From CAG-238 sp963601575 (GTDB taxonomy: Bacteria > Bacillota > Clostridia > Peptostreptococcales > Anaerovoracaceae), in NCBI GenBank assembly GCA_963601575.1, contig CAVCFO010000026.1, positions 1 to 24,260 on the forward strand: a stretch of DNA of 24,260 nt, read 5' to 3'. The notes below the pieces were generated by a model. That model was not told the DNA's origin and ran no database searches. It saw nothing but the letters and a program-made list of their open reading frames with translations. Both the position numbers and the translations under genes were made by a program. Below are positions 14,509 through 23,388 of the stretch, one piece after another; within the stretch, counting starts at the first letter, position 1, and the number at the start of each line of letters is the position of its first letter.

Positions 14509-15273
14509 ATGGATAGATTTGACGAAATTATAGCAAAATACAGGATGGTTTATGACCATCACACCCATACGACTTACTCCCACGGGAAAGGGACCATCGC
14601 GGACAATGTGCGGGTTGCGGCGGCGAAAGGATTAAAATCCGTTGCCATAACCGATCACGGACCGGGACACATGACATACGGAATTGACAGGGCAAAAATC
14701 CCAACCATGCGAGAAGAAATCGCGGCGCTGAAGGCGGAGTTTCCGGATCTTGAAATCCTGCTGGGGGTGGAGGCTAACACCATGAGAATCCAGCCGCATA
14801 TCGACGTTCCTGCTTCGGAAGCGGCTGACTACGACATCCTGCTGGCAGGATATCACTACGGCATAAGACATGCCGGAATGATTGCAAATTACGCATATAG
14901 GCATAGTGGGCTTTTTCACGGAGAAAATTCTTCACTGAAGGTGGCAAACACGGCGATGATTTTGGACTGCCTTTATTTCAACGAAGAAGCGGGAAATCAC
15001 ATCGACATTCTCACCCATCCCGGCGACAAGGGGCCTTTTGACATCGAGGACATCGCAAAGGCTTGCGCTGACACGGGAACGCTGATTGAGATTAACGACA
15101 AACACGAACATCTTACCGTAGATGAGATAAAAATCGCCGCAAAGTTTGATGTGAAATTTGTTATAGGAAGCGATGCCCATGTGCCGGAAAAGGTCGGTTC
15201 ATTTGAGGGACCACTGAGACGGGCGCTAGAAGCGGGGCTTGACATTGAAAGAATCGTGAATATCCAGATGTAA
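14509..15273 (+). CDS. PHP-domain phosphoesterase
   Basis: A 254-residue protein of the polymerase and histidinol phosphatase (PHP) superfamily. Metal-ligand motifs visible in order are HTH (His18, His20), ITDHG (Asp49, His50), GVEAN (Glu88), GYHYG, THPG and GSDAH. The length fits stand-alone PHP phosphatases. In many Clostridia a PHP gene follows murB and precedes rapZ-yvcK-whiA; here mgtE follows instead. The substrate is unknown; histidinol phosphate is possible but no histidine biosynthesis genes are nearby. Confidence 0.88.
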   Translation: MDRFDEIIAKYRMVYDHHTHTTYSHGKGTIADNVRVAAAKGLKSVAITDHGPGHMTYGIDRAKIPTMREEIAALKAEFPDLEILLGVEANTMRIQPHIDVPASEAADYDILLAGYHYGIRHAGMIANYAYRHSGLFHGENSSLKVANTAMILDCLYFNEEAGNHIDILTHPGDKGPFDIEDIAKACADTGTLIEINDKHEHLTVDEIKIAAKFDVKFVIGSDAHVPEKVGSFEGPLRRALEAGLDIERIVNIQM

Positions 15274-15288
15274 GAGGAGATGATTCCG

Positions 15289-16692
15289 ATGGATCAGAAT
15301 ATTTTGAAAAACCCTGAAGAAGCCATGAAGGAATCTATGGAGCGAATTTACCAGCTTCTTGAAGAGAAAAAATACTTCATGGTAAAAGACGAACTTTTGA
15401 AGTTCAACGATGCGGATATCGCCGAAATGTTCGAGGAACTTTTGGAGGAACCGGACGATATCGAAAAGGTAGTTGTTGTTTACAGGCTTCTTCCGAAGGA
15501 TGTTTCGGTGGAGGTATTTTCCTATCTTCCGTCCGACGACCAGCTCAAAATCGTTGACGGCATCACGGATAAGGAACTCAGCTACATAGTCGGAGAGCTT
15601 GACTTCGACGACAAGATCGACATTTTGGAGGAGCTTCCGGCGAATTTGGTGGACAAGATTCTCGAGAAAACCCCAAAAAACGAAAGGCAGCTCATTAATA
15701 ACTTTTTGAACTACCCGGACACCTGCGCGGGCAGCTTGATGACCCCTGAGTACATCAGCCTGCAAAAGGAGATGACCGTGGGGGAGGCTCTGGCACACAT
15801 AAAAAAAGAGGGAATGGACGCGGAGACGATTTACACCTGTTATGTCAAGGACGCGGGCAGAAAGCTCATAGGCATCGTTTCCCTCAGCACCCTGGTAATC
15901 ACCGACGATAATGTCAAGATCAAGGACATCATGCATACGGATTATGTGTGGCTGAATGTGTATGATGACCAGGAAGAGGTCGCCGAGGAGTTCAAGAAAT
16001 ATGACTTTCTGGCAATGCCCGTTGTGGACAAGGAACACCGGCTGGTTGGCATCATCACCGTCGATGATATCCTTGACGTAATGGAAGCGGAGGCAACAGA
16101 GGATATCGAGAGAATGAACGGCGTCATCAACTTTGAGGACCCGGACAAGGATTATCTGGATATTTCGGTATGGAAACACGCCCTGAGCAGGCTCCCGTGG
16201 CTGCTCATTCTGATGGTTGCATATATTTTCACGGGAATGATAATTACAAACTTTGAGGCAAAGCTTTCGGAGATAATCTGTCTGGTTGCCTATATGCCGA
16301 TGCTCATGGGAACCGGCGGGAATACAGGCTCCCAGGCGGCAACGCTTATTATCCGCGGACTTGCCACGGGAGAAGTGGATACCTCAGATGCCCTGAAAAT
16401 TCTCTGGAAAGAGGTAAGAATCGGTCTGATCATAGGAGCTATCTTGAGCGCCTTTAACTTCTTGAGAATATGTCTCTTGGACGGATATTCGGTGCCAATT
16501 GCCCTTACGGTTTGCACTGCGATGCTGCTCATCGTAGTATTTGCAAAGGTTCTTGGCAGCATGGTTCCGCTGATTGTAAAGAGCGTGAAGCTCGACCCGG
16601 CACTGATAGCAAATCCTGCCATTTCGTCGATTTCCGACGCAGTGGCGCTTAGCATATATTTTGCTATGGCAAGCCTGTTCCTTGGCCTTTGA
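15289..16692 (+). CDS. mgtE: MgtE-family magnesium transporter
   Basis: A 467-residue Mg2+ channel. The cytoplasmic N-domain (about residues 10-130) is followed by a tandem CBS pair (about 140-255) that gates the pore by sensing Mg2+, then by five transmembrane helices from about residue 295. The family motif PMLMGTGGNTGSQ and the terminal SISDAVALSIYF segment with its conserved Asp are present. The start is set at the ATG at 15289 because GAGGAG lies 9 bp upstream; the ATG at 15280 is too close to that site. Only 15 bp separate it from the PHP gene. No leader long enough for a magnesium riboswitch is visible. Confidence 0.94.
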   Translation: MDQNILKNPEEAMKESMERIYQLLEEKKYFMVKDELLKFNDADIAEMFEELLEEPDDIEKVVVVYRLLPKDVSVEVFSYLPSDDQLKIVDGITDKELSYIVGELDFDDKIDILEELPANLVDKILEKTPKNERQLINNFLNYPDTCAGSLMTPEYISLQKEMTVGEALAHIKKEGMDAETIYTCYVKDAGRKLIGIVSLSTLVITDDNVKIKDIMHTDYVWLNVYDDQEEVAEEFKKYDFLAMPVVDKEHRLVGIITVDDILDVMEAEATEDIERMNGVINFEDPDKDYLDISVWKHALSRLPWLLILMVAYIFTGMIITNFEAKLSEIICLVAYMPMLMGTGGNTGSQAATLIIRGLATGEVDTSDALKILWKEVRIGLIIGAILSAFNFLRICLLDGYSVPIALTVCTAMLLIVVFAKVLGSMVPLIVKSVKLDPALIANPAISSISDAVALSIYFAMASLFLGL

Positions 16693-16740
16693 ATAAGCAA
16701 AAAATTGTCCGAAATTCGGGTTTATGGGAGAAAGTATCAA

Positions 16741-18102
16741 ATGACGAGTATTATTACGGAAAAAACGGTCCAAAATATAATCGGAAAGAGAAAAAGGGAA
16801 ATACATAAGGGCGATTGCGGCAGGATAATGATCGCTGCCGGCTCTTTGGGGATGGCCGGCGCCGCGATTCTAGCGGCGCGGTCGGCGCTTCGCGCCGGCT
16901 CCGGACTCGTCCGGACGGCCATCCCCCTTAGCCTGTTTCCTATCGTCCAGGTCGGAGTCCCTGAGGCAACCTGTATCGAAAGGCACCTTCCGATGCAAGG
17001 CCTTGCTGACTACGATGCGATCTGCGTAGGGCCGGGACTCGGAGAGGAAAAGGATGCCATCGACTTCGTAAAAGAGCTTCTCGTGTCCTACGAAAAGACC
17101 TTGATAGTCGATGCCGACGGACTGAATATCATTGCTCACAATGATTTATTTGAGCTGCTAAGGGCTCGGGCGGAGCGCTGTCCTGAGCGGCTGGTCCTGA
17201 CGCCGCACATGGGAGAAGCAGCCAGGCTCCTGGCCGCCGCCGGCACGCCCCTTGCAACCCGCCCCTGCGCCGCAAGGCCCGCGCCGGCCGCTCCGTCAGC
17301 CCCACAACAACCCGCCGCGCCGGCCGCTCCGTCAGCCCCACAGAAGCCTGATGCGCTGACCGATCTGCCGGCCTCACAGCAAGCAGAAACGCACGCTGCC
17401 GCCGGCACGCCCCTTGCAACCCGCCCCTGCGCCGCAAGGCCCGCGCCGGCCGCCCCGTCAGGCTCACAACAGCCTGCCGCGCCGGCCGCCCCGTCAACCT
17501 CAAAGCAATCTGATGCACTGACTGCCCTGCCGGCCTCACAGCAATCTGACACGCCGCCCGCGGATGCCTTCGACTTTTCGAGTACGGCATCTGCGGAGGA
17601 TCGGGAAAAGATCGCAGATGCGCTCGTCCAAAAGACCGGAGCGATAATCATCCTAAAAGGCGCCGGCACTCTGGTAGCCGCCCCGGGCAGAAAGACTTAT
17701 ACCAATACCACAGGAAATCCCGGCATGGCAACCGCAGGCTCAGGCGACGTGCTTTCCGGCATAATCACAAGCCTTGCAGGGCAGCGAAGGCAAACCGACG
17801 TGCTCTTCGCGCCGGACTTTGAGCCAGAGATGAAGGCACCGGGCGGGCTCACAGCCCCGGGCTACAACCAGGAGATGCAAGTAGCGCAAAATACCCCTGC
17901 CGCCGGCAAGGCGCCGCAAGCAGAAGAAAAGGCGCCGCAGCCCGGCCGAATCGGCGCCTTTGCGGCTGCCATTGCAGGAGTATATATCCACGGCCTGGCA
18001 GCAGACCTTGCGGCGGCGGAGCTTGGGGAGTACGGCCTTACCGCAGGAGACATCGCTCATTATACGGCCTACGCAATCAAGAAGATTTTGAGCGAAGATT
18101 AG
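16741..18102 (+). CDS. nnrD: ADP/ATP-dependent NAD(P)H-hydrate dehydratase with two large low-complexity insertions
   Basis: A 453-residue YjeF_C / ribokinase-like enzyme that repairs hydrated NADH and NADPH. Core motifs are present: GRIMIAAGSLGMAGAA (28-42), VDADGLN (123-129), LTPHMGEAARL (153-163), ILKGAGTLV (304-312) and NPGMATAGSGDVLSGII (326-342). Stand-alone enzymes are usually about 280 residues. The excess is an Ala/Pro/Gln-rich insertion at about 166-290, built of two 54-residue repeats, and a second one at about 349-403. The insertions fall between core elements and keep the frame. The YjeF_N epimerase half is absent. The ATG at 16741 has a GGGAG 10 bp upstream; a TTG at 16705 is an alternative. 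The core should still fold, but activity is unproven. Confidence 0.88.
   Translation: MTSIITEKTVQNIIGKRKREIHKGDCGRIMIAAGSLGMAGAAILAARSALRAGSGLVRTAIPLSLFPIVQVGVPEATCIERHLPMQGLADYDAICVGPGLGEEKDAIDFVKELLVSYEKTLIVDADGLNIIAHNDLFELLRARAERCPERLVLTPHMGEAARLLAAAGTPLATRPCAARPAPAAPSAPQQPAAPAAPSAPQKPDALTDLPASQQAETHAAAGTPLATRPCAARPAPAAPSGSQQPAAPAAPSTSKQSDALTALPASQQSDTPPADAFDFSSTASAEDREKIADALVQKTGAIIILKGAGTLVAAPGRKTYTNTTGNPGMATAGSGDVLSGIITSLAGQRRQTDVLFAPDFEPEMKAPGGLTAPGYNQEMQVAQNTPAAGKAPQAEEKAPQPGRIGAFAAAIAGVYIHGLAADLAAAELGEYGLTAGDIAHYTAYAIKKILSED
17235..17556 (+). repeat. 162-bp tandem repeat (about two copies) inside nnrD
   Basis: The block beginning GCCGCCGGCACGCC at 17235 recurs at 17397, exactly 162 bp (54 codons) later. 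The first 60 bp or so of the two copies are nearly identical and the rest has diverged. Each copy contains an inner 36-bp repeat coding for APAAPSAPQQPA-like units. Period lengths are multiples of three, so copy changes would preserve the frame. The block is much richer in G+C than the flanking core. Confidence 0.85.
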
Positions 18103-18105
18103 GCA

Positions 18106-18134
18106 TTGCCAATTCAGGTAAAAACCATTAAAAT
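18106..18134 (+). promoter_or_regulatory. Promoter of the transketolase genes
   Basis: TTGCCA at 18106-18111 and TAAAAT at 18129-18134 with a 17-bp spacer, about 60 bp before the transketolase ATG. The gap between nnrD and the transketolase has an AT-rich composition unlike the genes on either side. Confidence 0.6.
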
Positions 18135-18197
18135 AGTGACATAAGCTTTTTTCGAAATCAAAATAAATATTACCATATCTACGACAGGAGGACAAAA

Positions 18198-19028
18198 ATG
18201 GATTTTAAGAAATACGAAGACATCGCGTCTCGGATTCGAATCGACATCATCAAAGCAGTACACAAAGCAGGCTCGGGGCATCCCGGTGGCTCGCTCTCGG
18301 CGGCGGACATCCTCACCGCGCTTTATTTCAAAGTCATGAATATCGACCCAGAGAATCCGGGGATGGAGGGTAGAGACAAGTTCATTTTGTCCAAGGGACA
18401 CGCAGGCCCGGTGCAGTACGCGGCGCTTGCAGAAAGAGGCTACTTTGGTATTGAGGACATGATGAGCCTCCGTAAACTCGGCAGCCCATTCCAGGGGCAT
18501 CCAAACAGAGACAAGGTCCCCGGAATCGAAATGTCCACAGGATCGCTCGGTCAGGGCTTCTCGGTTTCCGTAGGCATGGCGCTCGCCGGAAAGCTAGACG
18601 AAAAGGCCGGCAAGAAGAGCGGCAGAATTTATACGCTCCTTGGAGACGGAGAGCTTCAGGAGGGCCTCATCTGGGAAGCCGCGATGTCGGCATCTCACTA
18701 TAAACTTGACAACCTCTGCGTGATCGTTGACTGGAACGGCCTGCAGATTGACGGCAAAAACGAAGACGTAATGACCGTTGCGCCAATTGACGAAAAATTC
18801 AAGGCTTTCGGCTTCAACGTTTTGATGATCGACGGACACGATTTCGGGCAGATTTTCGACGCTTTTGATAAGGCTAAGGCTTGCAAGGGTAAGCCTACCG
18901 CGATAATCGCAAAGACAAACAAAGGCAGAGGCGTTTCCTTTATGCAGGATAACCCCGGCTGGCACGGCAAGGCGCCGAAGGAAGACGAAGCAAAGCAGGC
19001 AGTAACAGAACTTGGAGGTGAGTGGTAA
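18198..19028 (+). CDS. Transketolase, N-terminal (thiamine diphosphate-binding) subunit
   Basis: A 276-residue protein equal to the first third or so of a full transketolase. It carries GSGHPGGSLSAADIL near the N-terminus and the thiamine diphosphate/Mg2+ motif from GDG (149-151) to N180 (GDGELQEGLIWEAA ... VDWNGLQIDG). It forms one enzyme with the next gene, moving two-carbon units in the non-oxidative pentose phosphate pathway. AGGAGG lies 7 bp before the ATG. Split transketolases are usual in Clostridia and archaea. The stop codon overlaps the next start by one base (TAATG). Confidence 0.93.
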   Translation: MDFKKYEDIASRIRIDIIKAVHKAGSGHPGGSLSAADILTALYFKVMNIDPENPGMEGRDKFILSKGHAGPVQYAALAERGYFGIEDMMSLRKLGSPFQGHPNRDKVPGIEMSTGSLGQGFSVSVGMALAGKLDEKAGKKSGRIYTLLGDGELQEGLIWEAAMSASHYKLDNLCVIVDWNGLQIDGKNEDVMTVAPIDEKFKAFGFNVLMIDGHDFGQIFDAFDKAKACKGKPTAIIAKTNKGRGVSFMQDNPGWHGKAPKEDEAKQAVTELGGEW

Positions 19029-19981
19029 TGGCAATTATAGAAGCAGAAAAAATGGCGACCCGCCAGGCATATGGCAAAACTTTGGTGCAGCTAGGAGCAG
19101 AAAACCCAAACCTTGTGGTTATGGACGCAGACCTTTCGAAGTCAACCATGACGGCGGACTTCGCAAAAGCATATCCCGGGCGATTCTTCAACATGGGAAT
19201 CGCAGAACAGAACCTCTACGGGGCAGCCTGCGGCATCGCCCTTTCCGGCAAAGTAGTCTGCGCCAGCACCTTCGCAATGTTTGCGGCAGGCAGAGCCTTT
19301 GAGATCATCAGAAACTCCATCGGCTACACACATGCCAACGTAAAGATCTGCGCAACCCACGCGGGGATCACGGTAGGCGAGGACGGAGCCAGCCACCAGA
19401 CTTTCGAAGATATCGCCCTCATGAGAACCATTCCGGGGATGACGGTAATCAACCCTTCGGACGGAGCAAGTGCCTCTGCACTTATCAGGCAGGCCGTGGA
19501 TTTTGAGGGACCGGCTTACATAAGACTTGGCAGGGCGGCGGTTCCTACATTCTATACAAAAGAGAGTGCAAAGGAAATCAAAATCGGCAAGGCGGTAACT
19601 CTAAGAGATGGCAAGGATGTTACGATCATCGCTACCGGAATCATGGTAAGCGAGGCCATAGCAGCTGCAGAGGAACTTGCGACGCAGCATGGAATCGAGG
19701 CTCGAGTAATTGATATGCATACCTTAAAGCCACTCGATGCGGAGGCTGTTGTAAAGGCGGCCCGCGAAACAGGCGCCATCCTGACGGCGGAGGAACATTC
19801 CGTAATCGGCGGACTCGGCTCGGCGGTGGCTGAGGTTGCGTGCACCCACTGCCCGGTAAAAATGTATATGGTAGGCCAGCATGATACCTTCGGAGAATCC
19901 GGAAAGCCAGACGAGCTGCGAAAAAAATACGGCATGACAAAGGACGACATAGTAAAGGGCGCGCTCATCCTTGCCAAATAG
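19028..19981 (+). CDS. Transketolase, C-terminal (pyrimidine-binding and C-terminal domain) subunit
   Basis: A 317-residue partner of the preceding subunit. It contains the pyrimidine-binding domain with the GIAEQNLYGAACGIA segment, whose Glu normally activates thiamine diphosphate, and the C-terminal domain (VIATGIMVSEAIAAAEEL, EEHSVIGGLGSAVAE). The same layout occurs in DXP synthase, but the split pair and lengths favour transketolase. The ATG at 19028 overlaps the upstream stop and follows GGAGGTGA; a GTG at 19022 is less likely. The pair probably forms a heterotetramer. Confidence 0.93.
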   Translation: MAIIEAEKMATRQAYGKTLVQLGAENPNLVVMDADLSKSTMTADFAKAYPGRFFNMGIAEQNLYGAACGIALSGKVVCASTFAMFAAGRAFEIIRNSIGYTHANVKICATHAGITVGEDGASHQTFEDIALMRTIPGMTVINPSDGASASALIRQAVDFEGPAYIRLGRAAVPTFYTKESAKEIKIGKAVTLRDGKDVTIIATGIMVSEAIAAAEELATQHGIEARVIDMHTLKPLDAEAVVKAARETGAILTAEEHSVIGGLGSAVAEVACTHCPVKMYMVGQHDTFGESGKPDELRKKYGMTKDDIVKGALILAK

Positions 19982-20015
19982 CGCATAAAAGGCGGGGCGG
20001 CGGCGGATATGGATT

Positions 20016-21782
20016 ATGAAAGATTTTTTTGAAAATTTCAGCTTTGATATGCTTTATACGGGAGCAGTGCGATGGGTTTTCGTCGCGCTCGCTCTTTATA
20101 TTTTGGCGCGCTCAATCCTCTCGCTGATACGGGCAAAAAACCCGGCGGAGGTCTGGGCGTACATACACATAAAAACCTATAAGCAGGACGAATATGGCGC
20201 TTGGGATGTACTTTCCGAGGAAAGCGCCCCAATTACCCACTGGGAAAACGTGATCGGCAGGGCAGCAAGCTGCGATATTACGGCAAATGATCCTGCCATT
20301 TCCAGAAACCACGGGATACTCATGCGGGAGCCTGCAGGAGAGGAAAGCGTCTGGTGCTATCGCGACCTCGGCTCAAAAAACGGTACATATATAAACGATG
20401 TTCTCGTAAGCCGCGAGGGGGAAATGGGGACGGAGATCAAACTGGAATACGGGGACGTAATCCGCGCCGGTTACACGGAATTTACCCTGCTTCCCATAAG
20501 CCTCGAAGAAAAGAGCAACAACCTTGCCATGCGAAAATCCGACACAAAGGTCATGAGCGCGGGGCCTGGTCTTGCGGCGCTGACTCTCTTTCAGCTCCTT
20601 GCGGCAATCCAGCTTTGGCTTTCTATCGGAACGGAATATCTCGGAGAGATTTTGATCGCCTTCGGCGGGCTCTGTGCCTGTATGTGGATTTATATGGCGC
20701 TGCTCAGAATGTTTGGACGGAACGCGGTGGAAATGGAAACCATCGCATTCTTCCTATCGACGCTGAACCTGGCGGTAGTTGCAAGCTCTGCACCGGCTAG
20801 CATGGCCAAGCAACTTATTGCGATCGTCATGGGAATCTCCATCATGTTCGTGATGTGCATGCTGCTTCGCAATCTTAAGCGGGCAAAGGCCTTGCGCTAT
20901 GTGATGTTCATAGGCGCGGTGCTTCTTTTGATCGCAAATCTTACCATAGGAACATTCGGCTTCGGGGCGAAAAACTGGATCAGCATCGGAGCCATGACCT
21001 TTCAGCCATCGGAGCTTGTAAAAGTCGCCTTTATCTGGATAGGTGCGGCAACATTGGACGAACTTTTTCGGAAGAAAAACCTGTGGATTTTCATGGGATT
21101 TTCGGCATTTTGCTTCGGCTGCCTGGGCCTGATGGGAGACTTCGGCACAGCAATCATATTTTTTGTAACATTTCTTATCATATCTTTCCTGCGAAGCGGC
21201 GACTTCTCAAAGCTCTTTCTTATGGTGGGGGCAGCGGCTGCGGGAGGCTTCATTATATTGCAATTCAAACCCTATGTGGCGGCGCGTTTTCGGACCTGGG
21301 GACATGTTTGGGATGCGGATGTGGTAAATGCCGCAGGCTACCAGCAGAGCAGAACGCTCTCGGCTGCCGCAAGCGGCGGGCTCACGGGCTGCGGAGCGGG
21401 AAACGGCTGGCTAAAGTCGCTGCCTGCTGCCGACACGGACATGGTTTTTGGAATTTTGATAGAAGAATGGGGACTGATCATTGCGGCTTTGGCAGTGCTT
21501 TCCATTGTGACCCTCGCGATATTTGCGGTGCGCTCCATCATGGCAGGGCGTTCCACATATTATACAATCGCATCTTGCGGCGCGATGAGCATGTTCATCT
21601 TCCAGACCATGCTAAACATCTTTGGCTGCACGGACATTTTTCCGTTTACGGGCGTAACCTTTCCTTTCGTTTCAAACGGCGGAACCAGCATGATCGTATC
21701 CTGGGCGCTCCTTGCATTCCTAAAGTCGGCTGACACAAGAGAAAATGCCAGCCTTGCGGTGAAAGGGGGTAGAAGCAGGTGA
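20016..21782 (+). CDS. FHA-domain/SEDS (FtsW-RodA-SpoVE) fusion protein, peptidoglycan polymerase
   Basis: A 588-residue membrane protein. Residues 15-38 are a membrane anchor. A forkhead-associated (FHA) domain at about 77-160 shows the expected VIGR, SRNH and DLGSKNGT motifs for phosphothreonine binding. A SEDS glycosyltransferase with many membrane segments follows from about 185, including GAKNWISIGAMTFQPSELVK and the loop LPAADTDMVFGILIEEWG with the likely catalytic Asp475. SEDS enzymes polymerise lipid II together with a class B PBP, and the gene overlaps one by 3 bp. The FHA domain suggests control by a Ser/Thr kinase, none of which is in the window. The ribosome site before the ATG is weak (GGCGG). 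Confidence 0.9.
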   Translation: MKDFFENFSFDMLYTGAVRWVFVALALYILARSILSLIRAKNPAEVWAYIHIKTYKQDEYGAWDVLSEESAPITHWENVIGRAASCDITANDPAISRNHGILMREPAGEESVWCYRDLGSKNGTYINDVLVSREGEMGTEIKLEYGDVIRAGYTEFTLLPISLEEKSNNLAMRKSDTKVMSAGPGLAALTLFQLLAAIQLWLSIGTEYLGEILIAFGGLCACMWIYMALLRMFGRNAVEMETIAFFLSTLNLAVVASSAPASMAKQLIAIVMGISIMFVMCMLLRNLKRAKALRYVMFIGAVLLLIANLTIGTFGFGAKNWISIGAMTFQPSELVKVAFIWIGAATLDELFRKKNLWIFMGFSAFCFGCLGLMGDFGTAIIFFVTFLIISFLRSGDFSKLFLMVGAAAAGGFIILQFKPYVAARFRTWGHVWDADVVNAAGYQQSRTLSAAASGGLTGCGAGNGWLKSLPAADTDMVFGILIEEWGLIIAALAVLSIVTLAIFAVRSIMAGRSTYYTIASCGAMSMFIFQTMLNIFGCTDIFPFTGVTFPFVSNGGTSMIVSWALLAFLKSADTRENASLAVKGGRSR

Positions 21783-23155
21783 AAAAACTCGAAAAAAGAG
21801 CATTTCTTTGCCTGGCACTGGTGGCGGTGCTAGTGGCAGGATTGATATTTTTCGTGGCAAGGCTTGAAATAAACGGTGCAGACTGGGCGACATTTTATGC
21901 GAACAGCCATATCTACACTGACGGAAAGCTCAGCGTCGGCGCGGTTTATGACAGGAACGGAAAGCGGCTGCTAAAGAATACCTCAAGCGGCACAAAATAT
22001 AATTCGAGCGAGCTTATTCGAAGAGCAAATCTTCACGCTACCGGAGACCCCGGAGGGAATATAGTAACAGGCGCAAACGTGGCATTCAGGAGCAAGCTTG
22101 CAGGCTATAACTTCGTGACCGGAACGAGCGGGCTCTTCAAATCCGCAGGCGCAAAGGTTTACCTTACCATTGACTCGAAAGTGTCGAAAGCCGCATGCGA
22201 TGCCCTCGCAGGCAGAAACGGACTCGTTGGAGTCTACAATTACAAAACCGGCGATATAATCTCTATGGTCAGCACCCCAACCTACGATCCGGGCGAAAAG
22301 GGCGAAAATACCCTTTCAGACCCCCTGCCGGGTACATATATGAATAAACTCATTTCTGCAACGATTACGCCAGGCTCAATCTTTAAGCTGGTGACCACGG
22401 CGGCAGCGATCGAAAATCTCGAGGATCTCGATACCTGGAGCTACAAATGCACCGGAAGCCTCACAGTAGGACTAGATAAGATCACCTGCCCAAAGGTTCA
22501 CGGCACCGTTGACAGCTACGGCGCCCTTGCAAATTCCTGTAACTGCGCCTATGCGACCCTTGCTATGGAGCTTGGGGGAGATGTCCTCGCTAGGTACGCA
22601 AAATCGCTTGGCCTTACAAAATCATACGATATAGACGGCATCAAGTCAGCGTCGGGGACCTTTAACTTCGATTCTGCCGATGTCAATGTGGCATGGGCGG
22701 GAATCGGCCAGTTCGAGGACCAGCTAAACCCGCTTTCGATGATGGTATACATGGGAGCGATCGCAAATAGTGGCAAGGCGGCGCTGCCAACCCTGCTTCT
22801 GGGCGAATCCCCGATCGATAAGGCTGCAAAGATCATCGGAAAGGAATCGGGCAGCGCATCCGAAGGAACCGTACGGCTGCTTGACGCAAGCACCGCAAGC
22901 CGGCTTTCCGACATGATGCGAAACAATGTAAAAACAACCTATGGCGAGGCTAACTACCCAAATCTCTCCCTGCACGCAAAATCAGGCACCGCAGAAGTTG
23001 GAACAGGCAAAGCCCCTCACAGCTGGTTCTGCGGCTTCGCAGGGGACTATGCCTTTATAGTCTGCGTAGAAAACGGCGGCTATGGCTCATCTGTCGCAGG
23101 CCCCGTCGCAAACAAGGTCCTGCAGTATATGAAATCCGAGGGCTACAATCTGTAG
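21779..23155 (+). CDS. Class B penicillin-binding protein (PbpA/FtsI-like transpeptidase)
   Basis: A 458-residue transpeptidase that cross-links peptidoglycan outside the membrane. One N-terminal membrane anchor (about 9-27) is followed by a short linker domain and the penicillin-binding domain. Active-site motifs are SxxK at Ser200-Lys203 (PGSIFK), SxN at Ser253-Asn255 (NSCN) and KSGT at 401-404. It is compact compared with typical PBP2 proteins and resembles actinobacterial PbpA in size. It starts at GTG 21779, overlapping the stop of the SEDS gene (GTGA), with AGGGGGT 9 bp upstream. The pair should act as a SEDS-bPBP complex. Confidence 0.93.
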   Translation: MKKLEKRAFLCLALVAVLVAGLIFFVARLEINGADWATFYANSHIYTDGKLSVGAVYDRNGKRLLKNTSSGTKYNSSELIRRANLHATGDPGGNIVTGANVAFRSKLAGYNFVTGTSGLFKSAGAKVYLTIDSKVSKAACDALAGRNGLVGVYNYKTGDIISMVSTPTYDPGEKGENTLSDPLPGTYMNKLISATITPGSIFKLVTTAAAIENLEDLDTWSYKCTGSLTVGLDKITCPKVHGTVDSYGALANSCNCAYATLAMELGGDVLARYAKSLGLTKSYDIDGIKSASGTFNFDSADVNVAWAGIGQFEDQLNPLSMMVYMGAIANSGKAALPTLLLGESPIDKAAKIIGKESGSASEGTVRLLDASTASRLSDMMRNNVKTTYGEANYPNLSLHAKSGTAEVGTGKAPHSWFCGFAGDYAFIVCVENGGYGSSVAGPVANKVLQYMKSEGYNL

Positions 23156-23157
23156 CC
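23141..23157 (+). other. Hairpin overlapping the PBP stop codon
   Basis: GGCTACA, loop ATC, TGTAGCC: a perfect 7-bp stem that includes the TAG stop. No T-run follows, so it is not a canonical terminator; it may protect the 3' end of the mRNA. Confidence 0.5.
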
Positions 23158-23388
23158 GCCTTGTGCATATACGATAATCTATGCAGAGCCGAAAGCAAAA
23201 CTGCGGCAGCGCGATTCCGCAGGTGCAAACAAGAAATGTTTGCACCGAGGACGCGCGCTCGAGCAATTTATGTCTGCCGGCTCCTATTCAGTTGAAACGC
23301 GAATTGCGAGCCACCGCCGGCGAGTGCGTCTCGCACGCAAACCGGCATTTGCCTTCGCGCCTGATTGTCGATCTTTCCGCAGACAGAC
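23158..23388. other. Non-coding stretch rich in inverted repeats
   Basis: No credible gene. It contains CTGCGG/CCGCAG (23201-23222), a perfect 10-bp stem GGTGCAAACA-AGAAA-TGTTTGCACC (23222-23246), a GTGCG-TCT-CGCAC hairpin near 23323, and distant TGCCGG/CCGGCA arms. It may be a structured RNA, a remnant of a mobile element, or a set of terminators. An open frame across it lacks codon-like features. Confidence 0.5.

Noticed and set aside
15226..16179. A 317-codon minus-strand open frame opposite mgtE.
   Set aside because: It is a shadow of mgtE, which has complete domain structure and a ribosome site.
17235..17556. Tandem repeat considered as a possible CRISPR array.
   Set aside because: There are only two long units without spacers, in frame within a gene, and no cas genes are nearby.
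17129..17669. Long minus-strand open frames (153 and 177 codons) across the repeat region of nnrD.
   Set aside because: They are by-products of the GC-rich repeat, which lacks stop codons in several frames; the plus frame is continuous with conserved nnrD motifs on both sides.
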